The notes beneath the pieces are model-generated. The model was not told the DNA's origin and did no database searches. It saw only the letters and a list, made by a program, of their open reading frames with translations. From Paenibacillus sp. (GTDB taxonomy: Bacteria; Bacillota; Bacilli; Paenibacillales; YIM-B00363), in assembly GCF_031177825.1 (NCBI RefSeq), contig NZ_JAPSKE010000033.1, forward strand, positions 1 through 57,266: a stretch of 57,266 nucleotides of DNA. The letters run 5' to 3'. Shown piece by piece: positions 15,250-22,294 of the stretch (position 1 is the first letter of the stretch; each line of letters starts with the position of its first letter). The position numbers and the translations under genes were made by a program.

Positions 15250-16203
15250 TTACTTCACTTGCAGCATGCGTTCCAGCGATTGTCTCGCCCGCTCGGCGAC
15301 GTCCTCCGGCACGTGAATCTCCGGCTGCATCGTCTCCAGGCAGCGCACGAGCTTCTTCAAGTTGTTGACCTTCATGTTCGGGCACACCAAATACTTAGAC
15401 GCGAAATGGAATTTCTTGTTCGGGCTGTCCTTGCGAAGCTGATATCCCGTCCCGTCTTCCGTGCCGACGATGAACTCTTGGTGATCCGACTTCTTGCAGT
15501 AGTCGATGATCGCCGTCGTGCTGCCGACGAAGTCCGCCAGCTTGACGACCTCCGGACGGCATTCCGGATGGACGACGAACAAGGCGTTCGGATATTGCTG
15601 CCGCATCTCGACGACGTCCTTCACCGTCAGCATGTCGTGCGTGTTGCAATACCCTTCCCAGATGATCATCTTCTTATCGGTAAACTTGGACACGTAATCG
15701 CCAAGGTTCTTATCCGGGACCCAGATGATTTCGTCCGAATCGACCGACTGGATGACCTTCACCGCGTTGGCGGACGTACAGACGATATCGGTCTCGGCCT
15801 TGATTTCCGCGGACGAGTTAATGTACGTAACGACCTTCGCGTTCGGGTGCTTGCGCTTCAGCTCCCGGAGCCCTTCCACGTTCACCATGTCCGCCATCGG
15901 GCAGCCCGCCCGTTCGTCCGGAATGATCACGGTCTTATTCGGCGCGAGAATCTTGGCGCTCTCGCCCATGAAGTGGACGCCGCAGAACACGATCGTGTCC
16001 GCGTCCGTCTCCGCCGCCTTCTGAGCCAGCAGGAACGAATCGCCTCGAAAATCGGCGACCTCTTGAATTTCGTCGCGCTGATAATAATGTGCGAGAATGA
16101 TGGCATTCCGTTCTTTCTTTAATTGCGCTAGCCGCTCGCGAAGCTCGCGGTTTTGCTCTTGTTTGCGCTCCAGCGCTAAAGCCTCCATGGTAGGCGCGCC
16201 CAT
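15250..16203 (-). CDS. nadA: Quinolinate synthase
   Basis: [4Fe-4S] enzyme that builds quinolinate from iminoaspartate and dihydroxyacetone phosphate. The 317-residue form has AHYYQRDEIQEVADFRGDS near the N-terminus. Candidate cluster cysteines by family comparison are Cys101 in AGCPMAD, Cys215 in HPEC and Cys274 in LVCPNM. The frame opens further upstream, but this ATG follows AAGGAG at eight bases. It is the first gene after a clear sigma-A promoter, so nadA-nadB-nadC-coaX is probably one unit and may extend to cysK. No NadR/NiaR site was confidently seen. Confidence 0.95.
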   Translation of the reverse strand: MGAPTMEALALERKQEQNRELRERLAQLKKERNAIILAHYYQRDEIQEVADFRGDSFLLAQKAAETDADTIVFCGVHFMGESAKILAPNKTVIIPDERAGCPMADMVNVEGLRELKRKHPNAKVVTYINSSAEIKAETDIVCTSANAVKVIQSVDSDEIIWVPDKNLGDYVSKFTDKKMIIWEGYCNTHDMLTVKDVVEMRQQYPNALFVVHPECRPEVVKLADFVGSTTAIIDYCKKSDHQEFIVGTEDGTGYQLRKDSPNKKFHFASKYLVCPNMKVNNLKKLVRCLETMQPEIHVPEDVAERARQSLERMLQVK

Positions 16204-16308
16204 TCGACCCACTCCTTCTCCGCCTGGTTCGAATCCATTCCGCGAAGCCGCGGTCCGGTCCCCGTGCACATATATGAGTAGTTTGTGAAAAAAAGTACGA
16301 TTATATGA

Positions 16309-16337
16309 AGAATACAGAATCTTTCAGGAGGTGTCAA
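16309..16337 (-). promoter_or_regulatory. Sigma-A promoter for the nadA operon
   Basis: Minus strand TTGACA (16332-16337), 17-base spacer, TATTCT (16309-16314), located between the ftsH terminator and nadA. The leader to nadA is about 100 bases. The -35 is followed by CCTCC, so the start TGACACCT weakly resembles niacin-regulator half-sites; I would not claim that without comparison. Confidence 0.65.
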
Positions 16338-16362
16338 TTACGGAAAAAGCCCGGAACGACGC

Positions 16363-16393
16363 AAAAAAGGCGCCGCTACTGGCCTGCGGCGCC
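16363..16393 (-). terminator. Terminator after ftsH
   Basis: Perfect eight-bp GC stem GGCGCCGC/GCGGCGCC with a nine-base loop, followed on the minus strand by TTTTTT. It begins nine bases after the ftsH stop and separates the tilS-hpt-ftsH region from the nad operon. Confidence 0.93.
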
Positions 16394-16401
16394 TCCACCA
16401 T

Positions 16402-18345
16402 TTACTTCTCTTCGTTCTCTCCGTCGGTCGGCGGCTTCTTCGCGCCGTCGCCTTCCTGCGTACCGATATTGATCCGAATGTCGTCCTTCGAGGACGGCGC
16501 TTCGGCGGCGCCTTCGCCCGATTCGAGCGATTCGAGCGACCCTTTCTTGATGAGCGCTTCGATCTGTTCCAAGTCGAGCGTCTCCTTCTCGAGCAGCGTC
16601 TGCGCGATGAGGTGCACTTCGCGTTCGTGCTTCTTCAAGATGTCGCGGCCCTTCTCGTAGCACTCATTGATCATGCGCTGCATCTCTTGGTCGATCTCGT
16701 ATGCGATCTGATCGGAGTAATTCTGCTCGTGCCCGATGTCGCGGCCGAGGAACACCTGACCTTGCGTCGTGCCGAACTGCATCGGACCGAGCTTGCTCAT
16801 CCCGTATTCGGTAATCATCGAGCGGATGATCGCCGTCGCGCGCTGGAAGTCGTTCGACGCGCCCGTGCCGACTTCGCCGATGTACAGCTCCTCGGAGATG
16901 CGGCCCCCGAGCAGCCCCGTAACCTTATCGAGCAGCTCGTTCTTCGTCATCATGTACCGGTCTTCCTTCGGCAGCATCATGAGATATCCGCCGGCGCGGC
17001 CGCGAGGAATGATCGTGACCTTATGCACCATGTCGGCGTTCTCGAGGTGGTAGCCGATAATCGTATGGCCGGCCTCGTGATACGCGACGATCTTCTTCTC
17101 CCGTTCGGAGATGACGCGGCTCTTCTTCTGCGTACCGACGATGACGCGATCGATCGCTTCCTCGATCTCCGCCATGCCGATGTCCTTCTTGTTCCGGCGA
17201 GCGGCGATGAGCGCCGCTTCGTTCAGCAAGTTCTCGAGATCCGCGCCGGTGAAGCCGGTCGTGTACTTCGCGATGGACTCGAGCTTGACGTCCTTCGCCA
17301 GCGGCTTGTTCCGCGCATGAACCTTCAGCACCGCTTCGCGGCCCTTGACGTCCGGACGATCGACCGTAATCTGGCGGTCGAAGCGGCCCGGGCGGAGCAG
17401 CGCCGGGTCCAGAATGTCCGGACGGTTCGTCGCGGCGATGATGATAATGCCTTCGTTCACGCCGAAGCCGTCCATCTCGACGAGCAACTGGTTCAGCGTC
17501 TGCTCGCGTTCGTCGTGACCGCCGCCGAGTCCGGCGCCGCGTTGGCGGCCGACCGCGTCGATCTCGTCGATGAAGATAATGCAAGGCGCGTTCTTCTTCG
17601 CGTTCTCGAACAAGTCCCGCACGCGGGACGCTCCGACGCCGACGAACATCTCCACGAAGTCGGAGCCGGAGATGCTGAAGAACGGTACGCCCGCTTCGCC
17701 CGCTACCGCGCGCGCAAGCAGCGTCTTACCGGTACCCGGAGGACCGTTGAGCAGCACGCCCTTCGGAATTCGGGCGCCCACCGCGGAAAACTTGCGGGGA
17801 TCCTTCAAGAACTCGACCACTTCGACGAGTTCCTGCTTCTCCTCGTCCGCCCCGGCGACGTCCTCGAACGTCACCTTCTTCTTCTCCTCGTTATATAGAC
17901 GGGCGCGGCTCTTGCCGAAATTCATCACCTTGCCGCCGCCGCCCTGCGCTTGATTCATCAGGAAGAAAAACAGTACGAAGATGAGGATGAACGGCACGAT
18001 GCCCGTTAAAAACGCGATCCACAGCGGTTCGCCCTCTTGGCGTTCGTAGGTTTCTACAACCCCGCTGGTCTTCAACATCTCGAACAAATCGCCGTCTAGA
18101 GGCGCTCTCGTCACGAATGACGGATCCTCCGGCGCGGCCCCCTCGTATTTCCCTCTAATTAAGTAGGAATATCCGTCCCACCGAACGGTGACCTCTGCGA
18201 TTTCGCCCGCATCGAGCGCTTGTCGGAATTCGCTGAAGTTCAGCGAGTCTTCTTGATTGTTCTGGTTGCTGATGAAGTGCACGATTCCGACGGTGACTAA
18301 GAAAATAATCAGATAAAATCCGGTGTTCCGGACGATCTTGTTCAT
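16402..18345 (-). CDS. ftsH: ATP-dependent zinc metalloprotease FtsH
   Basis: Membrane-bound AAA+ protease that degrades misassembled membrane proteins and regulators. The 647-residue protein has two transmembrane segments (about 8-25 and 110-130) flanking an external domain. The AAA module follows, with Walker A GPPGTGKT at 201-208, Walker B CIIFIDEIDAVG, and the second region of homology NRPDILDPALLRPGRFD. The zinc protease motif HEAGH is near residue 425. The C-terminal 40 residues are acidic and low-complexity. GAGAGGAGG precedes the start, and a sigma-A-like promoter lies in the gap after hpt. Confidence 0.98.
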   Translation of the reverse strand: MNKIVRNTGFYLIIFLVTVGIVHFISNQNNQEDSLNFSEFRQALDAGEIAEVTVRWDGYSYLIRGKYEGAAPEDPSFVTRAPLDGDLFEMLKTSGVVETYERQEGEPLWIAFLTGIVPFILIFVLFFFLMNQAQGGGGKVMNFGKSRARLYNEEKKKVTFEDVAGADEEKQELVEVVEFLKDPRKFSAVGARIPKGVLLNGPPGTGKTLLARAVAGEAGVPFFSISGSDFVEMFVGVGASRVRDLFENAKKNAPCIIFIDEIDAVGRQRGAGLGGGHDEREQTLNQLLVEMDGFGVNEGIIIIAATNRPDILDPALLRPGRFDRQITVDRPDVKGREAVLKVHARNKPLAKDVKLESIAKYTTGFTGADLENLLNEAALIAARRNKKDIGMAEIEEAIDRVIVGTQKKSRVISEREKKIVAYHEAGHTIIGYHLENADMVHKVTIIPRGRAGGYLMMLPKEDRYMMTKNELLDKVTGLLGGRISEELYIGEVGTGASNDFQRATAIIRSMITEYGMSKLGPMQFGTTQGQVFLGRDIGHEQNYSDQIAYEIDQEMQRMINECYEKGRDILKKHEREVHLIAQTLLEKETLDLEQIEALIKKGSLESLESGEGAAEAPSSKDDIRINIGTQEGDGAKKPPTDGENEEK

Positions 18346-18372
18346 TCCCTACCTCCTCTCAGGCGTGAGTAT

Positions 18373-18402
18373 ATTGTATCATAGCGGAAACCCGCATCAC
18401 AA
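18373..18402 (-). promoter_or_regulatory. Putative sigma-A promoter for ftsH
   Basis: Minus strand TTGTGA (18397-18402), 18-base spacer, TACAAT (18373-18378), about 28 bases upstream of the ftsH start. An overlapping alternative is TTGTTG with TATGAT at 16 bases. Either gives ftsH its own transcript in addition to read-through from hpt. Confidence 0.5.
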
Positions 18403-18441
18403 CAAAGCTCGGCCCTCGCGCGGGTCGCGCGCGCCCGGTCT

Positions 18442-18987
18442 TTACGCATGTCCGGAGTATACCTCGGGCTTCAGCACGCCGACGTACGGCAGGTTCCGGT
18501 ACTTCTCCGCGTAGTCCAAGCCGTATCCGACGATGAACGCGTCCGGAATCAAGAATCCCTTATAATCGGCCTCTAGACCGACTGTACGGTGATGCGGCTT
18601 GTCGAACATCGTCACGACCTTGACCGAGTGCGCGTTGCGGCGCTCCAGTACGTCGATCAAATAAGACAACGTCAACCCGCTGTCGATGATGTCCTCTACG
18701 ATCAAGATGTCCCGGCCTTCTACCGGAGCGTCCAGATCCTTGACGATCTTCACCACGCCCGACGATTTCGTCGCGTTCCCGTAAGAGGAGACGGCCATGA
18801 AGTCGATGTCGAGCTTAAGGTCGATCTTCTTGACCAAGTCGGAAACGAAGATGAACGCGCCCTTCAGAACGCATAGGATGAGGAGATTTTTCCCCGCGTA
18901 GTCCGCGGTGATCTGCCGGCCCAGCTCGGCCACCTTCTCTTGGATGTCTTGCTCCGTGAATAATACTTCTTGAATGTCGTTGCGCAC
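18442..18987 (-). CDS. hpt: Hypoxanthine phosphoribosyltransferase
   Basis: Purine salvage: hypoxanthine or guanine plus PRPP to IMP or GMP. The 181-residue type I phosphoribosyltransferase has the PRPP loop DILIVEDIIDSGLTL (near 97-111), the flexible-loop region SSYGNATKSSGVV and the C-terminal DYAEKYRNLPYVGVL. The open frame runs far upstream into tilS, but a GTG preceded by GGGAGG at six bases is the natural start. The tilS-hpt-ftsH order is conserved in Bacillus, where HprT also partners with TilS in regulating ftsH. No PurBox was seen here. Confidence 0.95.
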   Translation of the reverse strand: MRNDIQEVLFTEQDIQEKVAELGRQITADYAGKNLLILCVLKGAFIFVSDLVKKIDLKLDIDFMAVSSYGNATKSSGVVKIVKDLDAPVEGRDILIVEDIIDSGLTLSYLIDVLERRNAHSVKVVTMFDKPHHRTVGLEADYKGFLIPDAFIVGYGLDYAEKYRNLPYVGVLKPEVYSGHA

Positions 18988-19061
18988 GTTCGTCCTCCCG
19001 TCGGCGTTGACCATGGTAGTATAAATATCGTATGTAAGTGCGAAAAAAACCATAACCCTCG

Positions 19062-20504
19062 TCAGTCGAAAAAGTTCCCCTCGAACCGCAGCCTCATCGC
19101 GACGACCCGCTTCGTGCCGTGCCCGACCGGCGCGGCCGCGGCCCGCCGGAAGCCCGGCACCCACAGCAGCGTCCCGTCCGCGTCCGTCACGACGGGCCAG
19201 ACGTCTCGCCGCGCCTTCGGAAGCTTCCCGTCGACGAAAATATCTTTTACCGATTTGCTCCCGTTTAAACCGAATACGTCCATTCGATCTCCGGGCGCAC
19301 GCGTCCGGACCGTCCAGGGCGTCGGCGCGCGATCCGCGTCGAACCAAGCCTCGAAGGCATCCGCCGCTTCCGGCGGACGGAACCGGTCGATTTCCGCGCT
19401 CCGCCATTCGATCCATCCTCCGACGGCGGGGAGCTCCACTTCGCCGGCTTCGGCGCCGGCGGGGTCGAACGAGCGGCGGTACGGCTTCGGCGCCTCGCGC
19501 CGATAAGGTCCCCACTCCAGCGCGTCGTACGACCTTCGGAACGCCGTGTCGGCGCTCGTCCGGATTTCCAACGTCGTGGGCAGGCTAGCTGCGATCGCCT
19601 CCCGAATCCGTTCCACTTTGGCGAAATCGATGGCGTTTTCATCCAATTTGAGACTATTTAATATTATTTTAATCATTCGCCTTTGTAAAGCGATATGCGC
19701 TTCCAGGAACGCCGTTCGCTCGGCCCGGATCGCGCCCCCCTCCCGCTTCGTCGCTTCGCGAACCCGCTCCGAAGCGAGCGCGTCGAGCAGCTCGTCTTCG
19801 TCGGCGCTCAGCTCGGCCGCCCGCCGAAGCGAATCCGCCGCGCCGGGGCGAAGCTTCATTATATAAGGAAGCAAATCTAACCGAATCGCGTTGCGGAAGT
19901 ACGTCCGCTTCGCGTTGCTCGAATCGAATCGAGGCGCCAAACCGTGTCGTTCGCAATACGCTTCGAGTTCAGTCTTCTTAATACGGAGCAGCGGCCGAAC
20001 AAGTTTCAACCCGTTCACTTCCGCGACGAATCGAATGCCGCCGAGGCCGCCGGCCCCGGCGCCGCGAAGCAGTCGCATCAGCACCGTCTCCGCCTGATCG
20101 TCCGCGTGATGCCCGAGCGCCGTCGCGCCCGCGCCCCAATCGACGGCCGCGGCGCGGAACGCTTCGAACCGCAGCGCCCGGGCGGCCGACTGCAAGTTGT
20201 TGCCGTGCGCCGCCAGCGCGCCGGCGACGTCCACGCGCGTCGCGAAGCAAGGCGTACCGAGCCGTTCGCACAACGCTCGAATGTACGCCTCCTCCGCGTC
20301 GGATTCGTCGCCGCGCAGACCATGATTGACGTGCGCCGCCGCGACGCGATAGTCGTACCGTTCGCGCAGCTCGCACAACATGTGCAGCAGCGCGACGGAA
20401 TCCGCGCCGCCGGACACGCCGACGACGATCCGCTCGCCATGCGCGAACAAGGAGCGTTCCCGAATGGTCCGCTCCGCCCGCCGCGTCAACTCGTCCGTCA
20501 GCAT
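19062..20504 (-). CDS. tilS: tRNA(Ile)-lysidine synthetase
   Basis: Modifies C34 of the AUA-reading tRNA-Ile to lysidine, essential for decoding AUA. The 480-residue protein begins with an N-type ATP pyrophosphatase domain: PP-loop VVGVSGGADSVALLHML, then AAHVNHGLRGDESD and TALGHHADDQAETVLMRLLRGAG. Its C-terminal domain has VRTRAPGDRM and the FGLNGSKSVKDIFVD block. A TTG 11 codons upstream is possible; the ATG used here has a modest GGGGCGG site. The gene is very GC-rich, and it follows the yabT-like kinase closely. Confidence 0.94.
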   Translation of the reverse strand: MLTDELTRRAERTIRERSLFAHGERIVVGVSGGADSVALLHMLCELRERYDYRVAAAHVNHGLRGDESDAEEAYIRALCERLGTPCFATRVDVAGALAAHGNNLQSAARALRFEAFRAAAVDWGAGATALGHHADDQAETVLMRLLRGAGAGGLGGIRFVAEVNGLKLVRPLLRIKKTELEAYCERHGLAPRFDSSNAKRTYFRNAIRLDLLPYIMKLRPGAADSLRRAAELSADEDELLDALASERVREATKREGGAIRAERTAFLEAHIALQRRMIKIILNSLKLDENAIDFAKVERIREAIAASLPTTLEIRTSADTAFRRSYDALEWGPYRREAPKPYRRSFDPAGAEAGEVELPAVGGWIEWRSAEIDRFRPPEAADAFEAWFDADRAPTPWTVRTRAPGDRMDVFGLNGSKSVKDIFVDGKLPKARRDVWPVVTDADGTLLWVPGFRRAAAAPVGHGTKRVVAMRLRFEGNFFD

Positions 20505-20538
20505 TCGCCCAACCGCCCCGCTTTCGCAATTTCGCAAT

Positions 20539-21459
20539 TTATGACAGCCCGTTGCCGCTCATCCACCAGACGGCTCCGGCGAACGCGGCCGCCGCTCCGG
20601 CGAACCAATACGCCGGCCACCGTTCCCCGGCCGCCGGCGCGTGCCGCGGCAGCGGCTTCGCGGCGGCGGCGCGCCAAGCGCCTAGCGCCTGCTCGGTATC
20701 GCCGCATTCCCCGCGCAGCAGCCGCTTCAGCACGTTCGCCTCCCCGGCGAGCAGCGGGCTTTCGTCGACGAGCGCGACGAGCTCCTTCGCCTTGTCCCGG
20801 CGGCTCGACCCCGCGATCGCCCGCACGCGGCGCCCGAGCCCCGCCGCCTCGAGCATGACGACGGCGAACGCGAACAAATCGTAAGCCGCTTCCGCCCGTC
20901 GTCCCCCAAGCTTCCAGTACCCTCGATCGTATAGCTCCGTGAACTGCTTCACCGACGATCCGAACCGCGTCGCCCCGCCGTAATCGACGAGGCGCACCTC
21001 GCCCTGCCGGCCGATCATCACGTTGTCGGGCTTCACGTCGCCGAACGCCCAGCCGGCGGCATGCAGCGCGCGAAGCTGCCCGAGCAGGTCGGCGCCGAAC
21101 GACGCCAGCGCCCCGGCGTCCGCGCCGAACGACGTTTCCCCGAGCGGCTTCCCGGGCACGAACGACATGACGTAGAACGGGAACGAGACGCCCCTGCACG
21201 AGCCGTCGTCCGCCAGCAGCAGCCGCGGAGCGTCGCCTCCGACGGATTTCAGGGCGTTAATCTCCGATTGCAGCGCATAGATGTCGTTCCCGATTTTCAA
21301 CGCGCAATGGGAAGAGCCGTCCGGGAGACGCGCCAAATAGACGCTCCCGTTGGCACCTTCCCCGAGAAACCGTTCCACTGCGATCGATTGTCCGCTCCAT
21401 CTCGACGTCACGCGGTCTCCCGCGCGGAGCCGAATCGTTCCGGAAGTCGCGTCAGACAA
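20539..21459 (-). CDS. Membrane-anchored Ser/Thr protein kinase (YabT-like)
   Basis: 306 residues: a compact Hanks-type kinase domain (about 25-210) and a single C-terminal transmembrane segment (about 283-302). Visible motifs are the glycine loop GEGANGSV (33-40), the VAIK-type lysine Lys55, catalytic loop FGDVKPDN (Asp141, Lys143, Asn146) and DYG instead of DFG (159-161). The HRD histidine and arginine are replaced by Phe-Gly, but the catalytic aspartate is kept, so activity is plausible. B. subtilis YabT at this position is a DNA-activated kinase in sporulation. TTG start after GGGGGG, overlapping yabS by eight bases. Confidence 0.88.
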   Translation of the reverse strand: MSDATSGTIRLRAGDRVTSRWSGQSIAVERFLGEGANGSVYLARLPDGSSHCALKIGNDIYALQSEINALKSVGGDAPRLLLADDGSCRGVSFPFYVMSFVPGKPLGETSFGADAGALASFGADLLGQLRALHAAGWAFGDVKPDNVMIGRQGEVRLVDYGGATRFGSSVKQFTELYDRGYWKLGGRRAEAAYDLFAFAVVMLEAAGLGRRVRAIAGSSRRDKAKELVALVDESPLLAGEANVLKRLLRGECGDTEQALGAWRAAAAKPLPRHAPAAGERWPAYWFAGAAAAFAGAVWWMSGNGLS

Positions 21460-22177
21460 CGTAATCCCCCCAAGCGGCGTCCGCGGCGCGGCGCGGCGAA
21501 GGCCGCCCGACGCCGCCGAACAAGGCTAGCGCGTCCAAGATCGCCGGCCCGGTGGGTGTCGTCCCTTTTACGTTTAATTTATATAGAATCTTCTCTAGTT
21601 TTGCAAGCTCGCACGTCCACTCGACGTCGGTTTCGACAGCGTTCGAGTTATTTCCAGGGAAATGTAACACGGCGAGTTCGCTTTTACCCGCTCGCGCCTG
21701 CATACTGAGCATCAAGTCGTAGGCCGCCTCCCGCACCGCATCGAATTTATGCTTCATGCTCGCGCTTGCATCGATCAGCAGCGCGACCTTCAGCGGCGCC
21801 GTCTCCGTCCATTCGTCCACCGATCGGACGACCTCCGCCCGCTTCGCCGGCGGGAGCGTCTCCAGCGACGCCGTCTCGTCCTTGAAAATCGAACGCAGCT
21901 CTTCGTTGACGACCTGTTGGATCGTCGCCACCACCGTATGCCGCGTCATCATTTGCATCGTATACGCCAGCTTCGTCGGCGATACGATTTTATGGATGCC
22001 TCCGCCCGCTTTGGCGACGGCCTCGATTTCTCGTTCCCCGCGCATGCCCGCCGCTTCCCGGTCGACGATGCCGATCACGTTCACGACGACGCCCCTGGCG
22101 TACGCCTCCGCCGCCGCGGTGATCGGGCTGATCCCCTCATTCGAATTCCCGTCGGTAATCACGATGATTTGCTTCAA
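21452..22177 (-). CDS. von Willebrand factor A domain protein (YabS-like)
   Basis: 241 residues, the yabS position between spoIIE and the kinase. The N-terminal part (IVITDGNSNEGISPITAAAEAYARGVVVNVIGI) resembles the second half of a VWA fold. A helical region of about 80 residues follows, then a VWA start with the MIDAS metal site DASAS near residue 137 and the TPTGPAILDAL segment. The family therefore looks permuted or split. Role unknown; co-transcription with the kinase suggests the two act together in sporulation. TTG start with GGGGAG upstream. Confidence 0.85.
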   Translation of the reverse strand: MKQIIVITDGNSNEGISPITAAAEAYARGVVVNVIGIVDREAAGMRGEREIEAVAKAGGGIHKIVSPTKLAYTMQMMTRHTVVATIQQVVNEELRSIFKDETASLETLPPAKRAEVVRSVDEWTETAPLKVALLIDASASMKHKFDAVREAAYDLMLSMQARAGKSELAVLHFPGNNSNAVETDVEWTCELAKLEKILYKLNVKGTTPTGPAILDALALFGGVGRPSPRRAADAAWGDYVV

Positions 22178-22211
22178 AACGAAACGCTCCCCTTCCGGCT
22201 GAATCTAGCGA

Positions 22212-22294
22212 CTAGCGGTAAATTTCTACTAGTCCTAGCATTGCCATAAGGAGAGCGATATAGACCTATTTTACTACTAGAAAATGCCCGCTAG
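22212..22294. repeat. Long imperfect inverted repeat at the end of spoIIE
   Basis: CTAGCGG (22212-22218) pairs with CCGCTAG (22288-22294), and TTTCTACTAGT (22223-22233) pairs with ACTACTAGAAA (22273-22283) with one mismatch, leaving a loop of about 39 bases. The right arm includes the spoIIE stop codon. It is AT- and CTAG-rich in a GC-rich neighbourhood. No T tract follows, so it is not a standard terminator. It could be an mRNA stability element or a protein site. Confidence 0.6.

Noticed and set aside
16204..16337. Niacin-regulator (NiaR) operator before nadA
   Set aside because: TGACACCT gives only one weak half-site overlapping the -35, with no second half at suitable spacing.
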